DNA of 64,000 nt from Micromussa lordhowensis (Eukaryota > Cnidaria > Anthozoa > Scleractinia > Lobophylliidae): positions 35,393,101 through 35,457,100 of the forward strand of contig OZ026601.1 of NCBI GenBank assembly GCA_964020085.1, in the 5' to 3' direction. How positions within the stretch are numbered: position 1 is the stretch's first letter; each line of letters begins with the position of its first letter. Below, one piece after another: positions 27,224 to 42,200 of the stretch. The position numbers and the translations under genes were made by a program. The notes under the pieces were generated by a model, which did no database searches, was not told the DNA's origin, and saw only the letters and a list, made by a program, of their open reading frames with translations.

Positions 27224-30200
27224 CCGTAGGGCCGAGTTGGCTATAACCAATGCCATATCCAACAAGCGCGAATGGAATAATTGTTTTATTAAATTCTCAA
27301 CCTTCGGCTTTGCTAAATATTATTAAAGTCTGAGAAACGACCGGAAAGTGATGTGACTTCCGGGCGCCAAAACGAAATGCTGAAAATTTTATGCTGAGCG
27401 ACATTTGTCGCATTTATTTCCATATAAGGTCAAACGCAGGTTTTATGGCTGGTAACCGAGATCTAGTGAACCAATCAGAAAGCTAGAATTGCATTATCCG
27501 AGGTTGAGAATTTAATAATAGACCTTATTATTCAACAAATTGTAACACTATCCAAACATGGTCATGATGCTCTCGATATCTGTCATCCGTAGGTAACAGA
27601 TATCCGGCGGTATACGTAGCTTCGTACGTGGGAAGAAAAAGTGAAGTGAGAAAATGTCGACTGAGAGATTTACAAGGATTTAGGCTGTTTTGTTATCAAT
27701 TTGTTGACTAATAAAACAATTATCCTGCTCAATCTCGCGGAATATCGTCTGATTTTAGCCGACTCGACCTACGGCCTCGTCGGTTAAGTATCAGACGATA
27801 TTTCGCACGATTTCGCAGGATAATTGTTAAATATTCGTATTCTCGGTATTGGACTGGAACTAGCATGAAATGGAGGCTCGTGCAGGGTAATATCATTAAA
27901 AAGATATTTATTTAATGTCATTTGCATATGATAAGACTCCCGTGCCCCGCATTAGCCTCGGTTGCAAGCTAGTTCCAGTCCAATGCCGGGAATATGAATA
28001 TATAACAATTATTCCATGAGCCCGAGTTGGATATGAAGTGATAAAATAACCAACGAGCGCGTAGCGCGAGTTGGTTATAATCACTTCATATCCAACAAGG
28101 GCGAATGGAATAATTGTTTCACTAAATTCTCAAACCGGGTTTTGCCGCCGATTTTTATTTCGGCCATTATAGAGGGCTGAATTTGAAAACTTCGTGCGGA
28201 AAATTTTTAAACTTGGCGTTCTATTTTCCATATGACGTAAACACCCGACTATTGGCTCATAGTGGGAGTTTTTTAGCCAATCAAAAAGCTAGAAATGCAA
28301 TAGTCGGAGCTGAGAATTTACTAAAGCCTATTAGCGGGGTCCAACCGGATACGAAGAAATACCTGACATTATAAATTGTCAATTAAACTATAAATGTGAA
28401 ATATATTCTCCCCTTTCAGGGATCTATAGGCAGTGCAGGACTCAAGGGATATCGAGGCGATCCAGGAGAAGAAGTAATGACTATTTAATACAATTTTACC
28501 ATTGATTACAGACTGGTGGTAATTTAGTTCGTGACAAAAGGTATTGTTTGTTTATTCGTACAGGGTGAGTCTGGTCAACGAGGATCGATGGGTAACTTGG
28601 GACCTCCTGGGCCATCGGTAAGAAATAACTTTGGATTATCGAATGGTGACGAGTGAAATTAGGAAATAATTTAGTTCGCGTTTTGTCAAAATTCTTGTAA
28701 TTTCACGAGCCTTTATTTTAGAATCAAAAATCTTGTTTTTCTGCTCTGGAATCATGATTTTTAGATAACAAAATAAAAATTTCTGTACTCAAAGCGCAAT
28801 TATAAAACTTAAAAGAGGGAAATTTCGTTCCGATTCACTGATTTTCGTCAGCCACACTTTTGACAAAACGCGCGTGAAATTATTTCTTAATTTAACGAGT
28901 ATCCTATAAAATTACCTTTTAATATCATGGAAGACAAATTACACTTACAATCCTGGGTTTTTGACTTGTTCATTGTATCGAGAAATTTCGCGCCAAACGT
29001 TGCTATGGCAATTTTTGTAATTCACATGTGAAATTATAAATTGACGCATTTCGCGGGGTAATTTAACACCCATCATATTACAAACAAAAATTAAAATATA
29101 TAGATATCCATATACCCAACGAAATTTTCGCTATTATTTGAAATCAGCTCATATTATTATTCTGCAGCTTATTTTTCATGGAAAAAAAAACCTTCGCACC
29201 CGTTTCGCTATTCCAACCAAATTATAAAAAGACATGAACATTCAGTTGAAGAAATTAATAACGAAACGTTTTGTATATTTTTAATAATCGGCCTTACTTT
29301 CGTTTTATAGGGACCATTGGGAAGTGAAGGAGTGGCTGGTAGAAATGGTCTTGCAGGCAGGAAGGTAATAGACCTGTGCTTGGTTTTAAACAAAGAACTG
29401 AATTGACGGACGTATACAAAACATGGACCGGGGTCCATGGACCACCCCATGGACCTGGTCCATGGACCACCCCGTGGACCCGGTCCATGGACCACCCCAT
29501 GGACCACCCCTAATTTTCAACAGGAAATCGCCCCTGTTAATATGAAAATTTACCAGAGGTCAGGGTATGATCAAAAACACAGACTCGTATTTATTGCTTA
29601 CGTCCTTGAGAGTTTGTCTCGTAATAGCGTGTTACTTTGGGATCGCACCCCATAAATGGGAAGACCACAAACTCGTTTTGAGATATATGCATTTCTACCC
29701 CCAATATTTTCATTCCAGCTTGTAAATTTAATCGGAGGGCAAGAATGTATTCAGTTTTCGTATTGAACGAAGCATGACCTTGGAGGGGGTAGGTTGCCGG
29801 ATAACATAGCTCACTCCAGCCCCTTCGCACTCCCTCATCCAAGATGGCAGTTAGTGACGGCAGTTGCCTTGAAACGATCCAAAGATTAGTTGAGTATTTA
29901 TTGCTCGTATCCACAAAGTAAGCCTGTATTGCAAGCTATGTACTGTCGCAAGACTTTGATGTACTATCCCGCGTAAAGCCGCTAACCCGCTGTTACGAGA
30001 CAAACCCTCAAGGATGTAAGCAATAAATACGAGTCTGTGTTTTTTGTTCATACCCTGACCTCCGGTAAATTTTATATTAGCAGGGGCGATTTCTTGTTGA
30101 AAATAAGGGGTGGTCCATGGGGTGGCCCATGGACGGAGTCCATGGACTGGGTCCACGGGGTGGTCCATGGACCTGGTCCATGGGGTGGTCCATGGACCCC

Positions 30201-33200
30201 GGTCCATGTTTTGTATACGTCCCTGAATTGACACTTGTAGAACCCAGAAAACTTGGTGGTCTTTTAACAAACGCGTGAAAATTAGAATCCACGCGAACTA
30301 CAGTAAATATTTCCCATCCCGCTAAAATAATACTAACTTAACAGAATTTTGTATGCGCACATTCTCTAGATACGTTAAAAAAGTTGCTTTGTCCTACTAT
30401 GTTTAGTTATACCAAAAAGGAATCGTTTAATTCAAAGTAGAATTGCAGTCTTAAGTAAAGTTTGTGCCAATTCTAAACTTCTTTTAATGTAAGTCTCTTC
30501 AAAACAGGGAAGAAATATAACTTCAATTTTTATTCGATGCGTTTTTTTCTTCCGTACATTGACCGAGAGCCCACCACGTGACCTGCAAATAGCTGTCTAC
30601 AAATAATGGTCTGCTCATGCGTAGTACCGTGCAAATGTGTATTTTGTCTCCACTTCACAACACAGTAGTGTAAACCAAATAAGTTTATTTTGGGATGCCT
30701 GCCGAGAACCAACCCGAGGCGTACATTCATACATTCGTATCTCATGCACCATTTACAGTCCTCGTATAAAGCAAAACCTTACACACTCAATATAGGGTAT
30801 AGGGCACTGACATCTCAACTCTAACAAGTCGAGATTAAAAGAGCTGGGCAACCGCTTACAAATATACTACTACGGTTATACGGAGGCCAGAAAAAAAAAA
30901 CTGCCAAAACAAAAACCCTTTGGGGAAAAATACGACAGGAAATCTGGGTAGGAACCATGACCCAAACTCTATGCAGTTAGCAGCCGATCCTACGAGGCTT
31001 TACAGTTCAAACAAAATAAATTTTAAAACTAAAAAGAAACTTGGCATGAGCCAAGGGTCGACGGTTGGTTCCGAAGGCCTATATGGACATCACGTGCTAT
31101 ACTCCCTCTTATATACCACTGCATCATTACCCATGATGCTCGGGCCTAAGGCTCAGGCCTTGTCTTATCACATGCCGACAAAATATTTATCTCTACCTAA
31201 TTCGCAGGCTCAATCGTTAAAAATACCATTTTGCTCCAAATAATATTCTGCTCGTGCGTAATTGTAACCACGCTCTCTTCTAAAAAATGGCGGATCGCTT
31301 CCCTGAGAGTGTGGCAGATCGCTTCCCTGCAGAGTGATTTAAACATGATCGAATGATAGCGAACTCGGTTATCGCAAAATATCGTGCTTTGTCAGTGTCT
31401 CGCAGATCAAATAATTGCCTCATACTTCGGCTTCGGCAAATAATTGATCTGCTCGCCACTGAAAAAGCCTCAGCCTCGTCCAATAATTGTTAAATATTGC
31501 CCCCTAAATTTAGTCGCCTAACAGGCTTTGTTCGATATACACGTATTGATATTCCAACATGGCTTCTATATTTGGTTATTTTTATTTTTTAATTGTTGTT
31601 GTATCCAAGTATATTTGGGAATTTTGGGAGAAAAAGAAACTTAAAAGAAAACATTGCAATTTTGTCCTGTAAGCCTCAGAGCCTACTAATATATATATAT
31701 ATATTTAGTGTCACCCAACTAGTGGACTAATGCAAATTCTGAATTTTAATTGGCTACGCTACTCGAGGACTATTAGCAATAGTCCTCGAGCGCCATCGAG
31801 CGTGACGCGTGACGCGTTTTAGTCCCAAATAAATATTTCTTCATCTTACATTTGCTAACTTTCTTGTTGACATTTCTGTCCGACTAGTTGGGTGATACTA
31901 AAACAATAAGACCCTTCACCCTCAAGGGCCACGGGTCAATAGCCCATACGGCTTCGCCTCATGGGCTATTGACCCGTAGCCCTTTCGGGCTACGGGTCTA
32001 ATTGTTAAATATCCAACGTGGCCTATTGAAAGGTGTGGCATGGCAGTTCAACCACAGTGTAATTTCATTTGCGTTTGCTTACTCGCTAGGGTGAGGTTGG
32101 TGACTTTGGAAATCCTGGAAATAGAGGAGCCGCCGGAGCTGTGGTATTTATATTTTTCTTCCTCAAGTTGTTCCTTTTTTTGTTCTTCATCGTTCAGTAA
32201 TAAGTTTCAGAGTGTTACATTGGAACATGAAATGTCTAAGAGCTCGCTACATTTTCTGCAAAGTATATGACGTTAAAGACTACCAGGTGTTTTCAGATGG
32301 AAATTTGACAACTAACCCAAATTGTAACATAATCGTTTAAGACATTCTTAGCTTTTGCTTTAAAATACACTACACTTCGCTTTCATGTTGCATTTTGCGT
32401 TATCATTAGTTGTATGTTATATTTCGCGCGCGACATCGTGAGAGGTATTGTGACAGCAGCCTCTTCCCCAGTACACCCGAGAAAGCTCAAACCTGGTCCT
32501 TCCCGTGGACCACTGCATGGATTACTTATCTTTTTTACGTGTGCATGTATGACTTCATGTATTCATTTAGAGTTGTTAAAAGTTGTTTTTTTTTTGTTGT
32601 TTTTCCTTTCTTTTTTGACGTTAGGGTCGGCCGGGACAACCTGGATCTCCAGGGGAACTGGGATCTGGTGGAATTGCAGTGAGTACAACCCTTCAAAATC
32701 TATAAAGAATTTACAAGTTGAAAAGAAAACCAAAACGAAGGATATTACATCGTTCTTTTCTTTGTTCAGGGTATATCTGGACTCACCGGACCAGCCGGAC
32801 CAGCAGGAGCTGCTGGGATGCGGGTGAGACAATACATCTATGGCGATTTCTGATAAGTTAGTTTTAGATAGAATGATTTTATTGACCTCAATAAAAAGCA
32901 AAAATGGTTAAAATTAACTTTGATTTGCGAGTTACGTTATTTTTGTTTGTATTTTGTCACAATCAGGGAAGCGTTGGTCTGACTGGATCTCCAGGAGCTG
33001 TTGGGAATGCTGGAGCGAAGGTTTGAATTGCGTTTCTAATCTGCTGCTTTGGTTGTCAATTTTGATGAGCTCTTGGTGTAGCACTTTTTAGATTTTTAGA
33101 GGGATTCGATGATTTCGCGCTTGGGAATATTTCTAACCTTATTTCGTTCATATCTAACAGATATTTAACATGATAAAGCTAAACACTGTAAATTAGTAAA

Positions 33201-36200
33201 CAATCAAAGAAGATTTTGTCAAGTCTGTAAATTGAGAGTCTGTTTCTCTTAATCAAGCTGTTTTAAGAAAGATATTCCGAACATTTTCTAAATAAATGAT
33301 ACAACTACAAAGCTATACAAAATATTTGTTAAATAGATTCACAAACATTTTGTTTTAAACAAATTCAGGATTTTCAGACATTTCATGAAGTCCATAAATG
33401 GTTCAAATTTTTCATTGATCCTCTCTATGAGTTTCTCAAACTTCCGAAAACAAAAGCCATGCTTCCTTGTTTCTTTAACGTTTGCCTAGGGTGAAGCAGG
33501 AGACTACGGCAGTGACGGAAAAGATGGAGAACCTGGAAGTGAGGTAAGTCACTAAACTTTACGTTGTTTTCATCTATTCAATAATTTAACTTGTTGCAAA
33601 TATGTTTTATTTGTGCTACGTACTTTCTCCGGATGTGATTGTTTTTCTGAGTTTGCGTTATTTAATCGTTAGTTGCTTGGAAACCGATTCTGAAGCATCC
33701 ATTGTTATTTTAGTTTTCTTTTTCTCTCTAAGGGAAACGTTGGAGCGATGGGCTCGCGGGGCGAACCGGGACAGCCTGGAGGGGTGGTAGGTTTGCGTTA
33801 AATTATGTCCTTCTCTTATTTATATAAATAACATCCTGATTGATTGATTTACCTGTCAATTGACAGACTGTGTGACCGACTCACTGACTCACTGACTGAC
33901 TGACTGACTGACTGACTGACTGACTGACTGACTGACTGTCTGTCTGACTGACTGAGTGATTGTATGATTGATTGATTGATTAAATGATTGATTGGTTCTC
34001 GGTCGGTGGGTCTGTGGGTTGTGGGTTGGTTGATTGATTTATTGATTGATTTTTTTAGGGGGAGGCAGGTGAAGTTGGAGAGCAAGGAAGACCTGGCGCT
34101 CAAGGACCCAAGGTATACGTCAGAGAAAATAAATAAGCGCTACCCTATCCAAAGTTGCTAAGGGAGTAGCAGCAGTTCAAGAATTAAAAATAGCCTAGGG
34201 TTATACCGGCCTAACCTAGACGTGATAACATCACTGCCATATTTTGATGTAATCTCATTAGTGGTCAATCGTGGTCACTCGTGAGTACTTTTAGACCCTG
34301 TCGCTGAATGGTACAGTAAATTACAGTTTGGGAAGCAAAATTCGTAAGGTTTATTTGACGGCTCTTATTTTGTCGGCTTAATACAAGTCGGTTTATTGAG
34401 CGGATTCAGCTATATTATCTCAGAATTACTGGTGTCACGTTACCTCGACTCTCTGTATGCCGGATACGTCTCTAAGAAAGACGGTCGGGGCCGGTAGAAC
34501 GGCGTCCGTCTTAGAGAGAGTTAACTGTGAATGGATGTATTTACTTATCGTAAATCATTGCAACAATATATTGCTTTGACTTGTTCCACTGCACTTTTTT
34601 TCGTACTGTCTTGTGTCTTGTGTAGTCATCATTTTTGTCAGTGGAGTTCGCGGAGCAATACAAGCAGCATATCCTTTCAACTTGTCGTGCACCATTGTTG
34701 CTTTACATTTTGTTGAGTTATTTTCGTTGTATTGGAAGTTGAAAAACGTAACTGCGCATATTGAGTCCAGTGTTGCAAGTTGCTTGAAGTAGATAAGATT
34801 TCTACTAATTTGTGCAAAGTATCGCTGTGTAATTTGCAACGCAGTTGGTAATACGCTCGACAACGCTTTCAACTTGCGATGCAACAATGGTGTGCGATAA
34901 GTTGAAAAAAAAACGATTCCCTTTTTTTCTCGGCATTTATGTCCCGTCCATTTCTCTTTACCACAGGGAGACCAAGGCAACATGGGAGGACAAGGCCCGC
35001 AAGGATCCCAGGGATCGCAAGGTCCTGCAGGACCGAAAGGCGAGCAGGGTAACGATGGAATCAGTGGTGATGACGTAAGTGTTATTGCACAAATTGTATG
35101 CCATTTTCTGAAAAATGTAGTAATTGCGATAAAGCTTAATAGAGTCTTAACTTCCATTTTATTGGGTAAAAATAATTCAAGAATTTGCCCAAAAGACCTT
35201 TTTTCCGATGAAAGTAGAAAAGAAATATAGAGACACTTCACTTCGTGCAAAATAATTACGTGTACAAGTACACACGTGTGTTGCAATATGCAGAAACAAA
35301 ATGGTAACGCCACAACGCATTTCACGTTACTTGTACTTAATTTAGAACTTCTGATAACAAAACAATGCGATGTTTGCCTCATTTCAATTCCTAAATTCTT
35401 CTGCTTCTGGTCATTGAGTTATTTTTTTTTATTTTTCCAGGGAGGACCTGGTTTAGATGGACCGAGAGGAATTGTGGGAACTTCAGGAGAGACTGTAAGC
35501 GCCAGAAATAGGCCATTTCCGAGTTATCTAGAGCCTCTGTTCCAAAACGAGTCTTTGTGCAAAACCTTTGAAATTGAGTTTGATTCGCATGAAAATGAAC
35601 CTGTAGACAGAACACATTTTTGCTGCGCAGCGAGCGTAGCGAGCGTAGCAGCAGTTCATAATCTATATATAAAAGAAAGGTAGGAAAATTTGAGATTTTG
35701 CCATGGCTTTTAGCCTCGCTTTCAGCGGACCATAATGCTTTGCTCTGCGGCAGAGCCTCGTTTTCAGCGGACCATAATTCCTCTGCACTGCGAAGAGCCT
35801 CGCTCTCAGCGGACCAGAATGCACTGCTCATTGCCTCAATTCGAGACAAAGACAACAACAACTGAGAAGTTCTATAAACATAACATGACACAAGACCTTC
35901 TACACTGTCATCTTGCTTTTTCGAGTTTCGGCGCCAGTTCAGGCGAGTGCCAGTGCATGATGATGATTTCATGGCAATGTTAAGTACACGTAGATATATG
36001 TCGTCAATAGGTTGATATCAAGTTTGCCCTGAATAAGTTACACTGCTAGGTAGATATATGTCGATGAATGGGTTGATCATGTCGAATTCGCCGCAAACAA
36101 GTTACACTGTGAGCTTTTCGATAGTACTGTCGATAGTACTGACCTTTCGGCGGACGGGTATGAAAGAAAAATGCAGTAATATTCGATTTTCTTACAGGCG

Positions 36201-39200
36201 GTGACGCATTCTCGCAAAGAATTAAAACGTAGTTGATGTATGTTTTCTGATAGCTTTGTCGTGTACTCCTGTAGCTGCCATGTGCTTCTTGTCGGATTTC
36301 GCACCTCGGCGAATTTGACAGGCTTTCATGTGTTCGCACTTATGCACGTATTCGCACAGATATTCTATTTTCGTTCAGGCGGTGACACATTCTCACAAAA
36401 AAATTGAACGTAGTATAAGTATGTTTTCTGATAGCTTTGTCGTATACTCCTGTAGCTGCCATTTGCTTCCTGCCGAAGCACCTCGGCGAATTTGACAGTG
36501 TGTAAAATAATTAAAATGGGGTTGACTAGCCACACGACTCCTACGGTTTGTGACATTTTTACATTTGCCGTTCTCTGTTGGGTCATTCGACCTTTTTTGT
36601 TGCTTTACTTCATGTTGTGTAATAAGGAAGAATTTCAAATAAAGTTGAGTCGTAAGATCGTGCTTTGTCAGATTTGTATAGGTCATAGGTCTGCGCCGTT
36701 TCCGCTGTTATATGCATGTCGCCTCGTATATTTTGACAGCTCTGTAATTTGCCATGTGTTAATTTTAAAGGCTCATTTCTATTGCAAGGTATGCTTTTAA
36801 GTTTACTTTCGAGGGAGAAACCATGAAATTTACCGTGAACATGTTGCTTACTTGCATTCGATATTGTGCGCCGGGCCCGGCTGCGATTAGAATTGTTTGC
36901 AAGTATAGTCATGTTTTGTTCTCGTACGATTCTCTTCGGGACATGCCGTAGCTTTACTTCGGGAAAGCTATACGTTTGTCTAGAGACATTCTAATTTTTC
37001 TTGAAGTTATCTGATCGAGCTTAGACTTCTCTTGCTCAATGTGTAGGTTTATTCCTCCCGTGGGTCGTTCTCGCACCACATGATAAATGAAGCTGTTTAC
37101 GGCCTAGTTCAGGAAAGACCATGGTTTCGATCCTCCATGAGAATCTCATCAGTTGCCGGTATTTCTAAAAGACTCTGTACGTCTGTACGTCTATACGTCT
37201 GTTGCCACTAATTCAACACGTACATATGTGAATGCTAGACATTCTGCGGCTTGGCACAGGTTTCTGTTCAGGTATTGAACTTCAACCTCTTTTTAACACA
37301 AAAAGTTAGAAAATAATAATGTAGAAAACCTCTGCTATATTATGTTAAATAGATGAACAACCATTGAATTTGAAGTCATCAATAGTTACACAGAACACTA
37401 ACTACAGCAAGTGATACTATTTATTGTGCTAAATGTTCCTGTTGAGTAGTTAAATTTCACTCTTAATAAAAAAGTTATGAAATGTCTGTGAGACTTGGCA
37501 ATATTACAAAAAGGCCAAACTATTTAAGAAATGTCAGTCTAGACGAAGTGTAACAGTTAAAAGTCGAGATTATGGATGCCTTTACCAACTTAGGGTGTCG
37601 CTATAGTAACTGATGACATCATGAATCGAATATAACCACAACGTACTCAACCATTTCTGGGACTTGACCAAACAAAATAACTTGATGACGGGCATTTCTA
37701 CACAAGCTCTATACAATCCCTACTTCAATTTGCAAACAACATCCCAATTTCCGCAGCACTTTCGTAGCCTTGGCTACACTAGTCATATGAATGGTTTTGC
37801 ACTCGTTTTGACACAGAGGCAAAAGGCAACACTCGAAAGTGTCTCATTGAATAGATGCGTTTAATAACAAATTTGTTAAAGATTCTACAGAAATGCGTGA
37901 GGAAACAGAATTTACAAATTTCCTAATCAATTTTCAGGGCGATACTGGAGGATCTGGAATTAAGGGCTCTGATGGAGCGGAAGGACAGAAGGTAATAATC
38001 ATCTTTCTTTTTTTCTTCCTGCTAAAATTTGTCTTCCAATGTGTCCAAAAACAAAAACAACCGAATCTAGTCTTATAGGACGCTTTCCATTTAACCAATA
38101 ATTCCAGAACTTTCGAAACGGGGACAAATGGTGCGGAAATTCCCTTAAAAAAATCTGCCGAAAATCCGAAAATTGTTGAATTTCCGAAATGCGATCCACT
38201 TAACTGAGAAGCCCGGAAATCTCGGGAGGAAAATCAAATGGAACAGAAATCCTGTTTGAAATCAGTTGCGTGGTTGTCCTCTTTTCCGGAAATTGTGGAA
38301 AATGCTGTTCTTTTCGCCAGTGGAAAGTTCCGAAAAACTGTTGGTCGAATTGAAAGCGCCCAAAGACAACATCTTTATTTCCTCCTTTAGCCATATATGC
38401 AGTTTTTTTCACTATCACAACCTTTATCCTCTAACATGTCAAATAGCACTGTTGGTCCTGAAGGGTATCCAACAGCAGGTTTCTCACTCTATGCCACTTC
38501 CAATACACAGGCAGCCCTCAAAGTGCCCGGTTACGAAATAACAATGCTGACGATGTTAATGAATTGTTACAATTTTTAGGGCGAAAGGGGAGTCGCAGGT
38601 GATCCTGGCCCATCGGGAAGTCCTGGACCTAAGGTGACCTATGATAAACGCCGCGTAATTCTGTAAAAAAAGTGCCTACTATACACAAGGAACATTTGAG
38701 CAAACAGTGGAAGTACATCGCAGATTTGCATCACACATGTGAGACTATGTTATTTAGGAAATGTGACTTTATATCGCATTTCTTGCCGCCGCCGCCGCCG
38801 CCGCCACCTCCTCCTCCTCCTCCTCCTTCTTCTTCATTTTTTCAGGGCAAAATATTTGTTTTCCTTCTTTCATTCGTGAGCTATACTCATCAGCATGTAG
38901 CACATTATTTTTACTAAGCAAAAGTTTGTCGCAATTATAAAAACGGTGCAATAATTTTCATTTTGGTAATTAAGACAGCTATGGAATTAGACTTTAAACA
39001 TGCATGCATGATCCAATAAATACACATATGGTAGATAAAATTTGTGTCTTTCTTTTTGTTTATTTACCTCAACATTACCTCGTTCTTTCCTTTGGATCTT
39101 TATCAGGGCCAGCTAGGAGAATTCGGTCCTCGAGGCAATGTAGGAGAGGACGGCTCACAGGTAGTGATGTAAAGATTGAAATGTTAGCCACTGATGACCA

Positions 39201-42200
39201 CGCTAGCTTTGAATTCCATTCCTATTCCTTACGGTACCTAACATTTTCTCAAGCCCTCGATCGTCTGCTCCAGTTACGTTGATGTGACTAGTCGATAACG
39301 CCACGGCCACGCTACGCCGAAGAAATTTCAAAACGGTGTTTTCACTCCGAAAACGAATCAAATGTTTTCCGTCCACGGATTTTGGATTTGTGTTAAAGGA
39401 AAACTCAAGCAGGGAAATCACATGATTATGGTGACGTCATCATTTTCGAAAAATCCTCGTTCTTAAAATGTTTCCTCCCATACTAAAACGCATAGCGGGA
39501 GTTTTTTAAAAAAATTCGTCCGGTTTGAAAAGCGTTTTCGAAAGCCACGTTTTCGTGACGTATTAGAGTGGACTTTACGCTTAACCGTAGAAATATAGCC
39601 TCGTTATGAATGTAATGAGTCATTGTATCAGTCGGTTCTGGCGGTAATTTCCTCTCTATTTCTTTAGGGATCTGATGGTGAGCGGGGACTTGCTGGAAAC
39701 TCTGGAGAACAAGGCGAAGTGGTAAAACGATAACTTCAATGATAAGGGATGAATATGGTTAGCTTTACATAGTCGGCGGTAATTCAATATGATAGAAAAT
39801 AGAAGACAGTACAACTGTGTTTTTTTTTGCGCATGGGTTACTATTTCCAGCTAGAACAACGGAAATGCCAATGAAGTCTTTTATCTCTTATTCACTGTTT
39901 CAATCCACCGTAGGAAAAAAGATGGCGGCTGCACATTTTACCACAATACCACGGAAAGCCAAATTTTCACAATATTTGTCCCTGTACTAAGGACATTGTG
40001 TTGTAGGTTTGAAGATTTTATAACCCTTCTGTACCTTTTCATGAACGTTTTTAAAGTTTTCGTGCGCTAAGAACTGTGGGTAAATGTACCAGTCGCCATC
40101 TTTTTTCCTACGGAGGATTGGGAATAAGAATGTGACACGTCCCTTTTTAAGCAAAGCGTGGCTAAATTAAATAGTGTGCTTATGAAAGTCTACAATGCAG
40201 TTTTATAGCGGTTAAATTTATCACCAATAGCTGAGCTTGGGAACCTCTGCCTTATAGGTTGGCGGGCGCTTGGAGTTCAGTGGAGAAATACTCTGAATAA
40301 GTTCCTTGCCCTATACTTACCTAAATCCATGAACCGCGAGGGCAAGAAGGCTGGGAGCAAGAATCTGCAATCATTCACTGTAAAATTGATTAGTTCTCGG
40401 TAGCCAGAGATCCGCAAAGATGAAATGAGCCAAATGATCCGCGAAGATCAGCTTGAAATCCAACACGAAACATATGAAGGCCAGTAGATGGGGGTGAACG
40501 CTGACTGCAATGGCTCGAGATTAACTTTGCGTAAATGACATTTAGCCACCTTAAAAGTTACATCTTTCAATGAGTTTGTAAACTGGGCTCTTTCCTAACA
40601 TACACCCATCAAGTCTGATTTGTTTATAATATTTATTTGTTTGTTTTGCAGGGCGCAGTGGGTCCGCCTGGTCCATTAGGAGCAAAAGTAAATAGTAGCT
40701 TTTTTAGATCAAACGTTTAGACTTATTGTTATGACATGTCTTGTTAATAAGCGCCATGACCAACCCCCACCCCACCCCAGTTATTGCCCCTCCCGCCCCC
40801 ACCTCAGTTATTCGACCATTTTCTTACTAAAGCTAGTCCATTCCACAGTTAGTAGATACAGTAATCATTAATTATCCTAAACGCAAACATACAGATGATA
40901 CCCAGATTTCCCACTGACAACTCATGACCTGTTTGTTTTTATTTTCCTTAGGGTGACCGTGGAATGCAGGTATTTCCCAGTGGAGCCCTAAAAATTGACT
41001 CATTCAGGCAGTTTGGGACTTCATGATCAACTCATTTTTGTTCGTAACTAAGACCAGCTCCTTTGATTTTTGTTTCGGTGTTACACGACGGCGGTGTTCC
41101 CAAAATTAGCAGTTGAATTAAAGTGTACTAGATTTTTAGGGATTCCTGAACACAGATATTGCTTGTTTTACATTTTAAAAAAATCAAAAATTTGGTTTAT
41201 TCCAGTAAAAAATATCTTTGGTAGTTCCATTTTGCATCGTTTGCATCAGTTCCACGCCCTCCCTTCCCTCCGAAATTTATTGTTAATGGTTAACAACCGT
41301 TCACTCATTATCCATTCACTCACCGATCCATCCATCCACCCATTCATCCAAAAAAAAAAATAAATTATGTTTAACACTCACGCCGTGTTCGTATCATTCA
41401 TATTATGTAAGTAGGTTAATGCATTATGCAGTTTTCACGATACGCGCGGAACTTTCGTCTTGCTTTTTAATTTTGACTACAAATTACATTTACTTTAATA
41501 GTTATAAAAAACGTTTCTTATTCAAAGTTTAGGTAAACGAAACAAAACGAATCACATCGAGTTTATGGGATGATTCCAGTTCCGGAGCCAGTAATTAGAG
41601 TTCGCCATTAATATGCCTTCCTTTTAGCATTTACATGTATAATGAATGACTTGGGCGAAACAATCTAACAGTTTTGGTTGTTGTTTTTTTTTGTTTTTGT
41701 TTTTTAATCTAGGGAGAAGAGGGCTTACGGGTAGGTCCATCCTTACTTGCCGTGAAATTAATTTTAGATCACCATTTATCAGGTATAGAGGCAATGAAGA
41801 GGCAACCGACTTGGTAAACAAACGTCTGCCCGCCACCCTCAGCCAATGTCAAGTGTTTAGCTTGGGCGCCTTTGTTGCCTCATTTCAGGGATGATACTCT
41901 CTTGAGAATTCTTGCTTTTAAATTTTCAAATAGTCGCATGTACAAAAGAACAGTTCTCTAGAGAAATCAGGGGTCTGTTATGGAAAAACAAACCTCCTAA
42001 GCTAAACACGTCTTTTCGAATTTCACTGCTGACATACACAATGTAGCAAAAACCAAGCAGCCGAATTATTATTTTGGATACCAAATGTTTTCTATACCTT
42101 TCCTTCAGTGTCTGTCGCCTATGTGGATTAAAATTTTTAGACTGGCTTCACGGTCAAGTTTGGATTTATATGTTTTGTTTTTTCAAAGTAAAGAAACTGA

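Noticed and set aside
34555..35382. A 275-codon open frame on the minus strand, with Pro-rich sequence
   Set aside because: It is antisense to collagen exon 45 (Gly-X-Y exons read backwards give Pro-rich frames) and runs through a MITE-like repeat.
38672..38951. Poly-Pro and poly-Ala open frames on both strands
   Set aside because: They are translations of a CCG/CCT/CTT microsatellite.
41884..41900. Extra collagen exon at TTTCAG|GG
   Set aside because: The frame reads Gly then stop, there is no Gly-X-Y, and the site is duplicated at 42266-42282.
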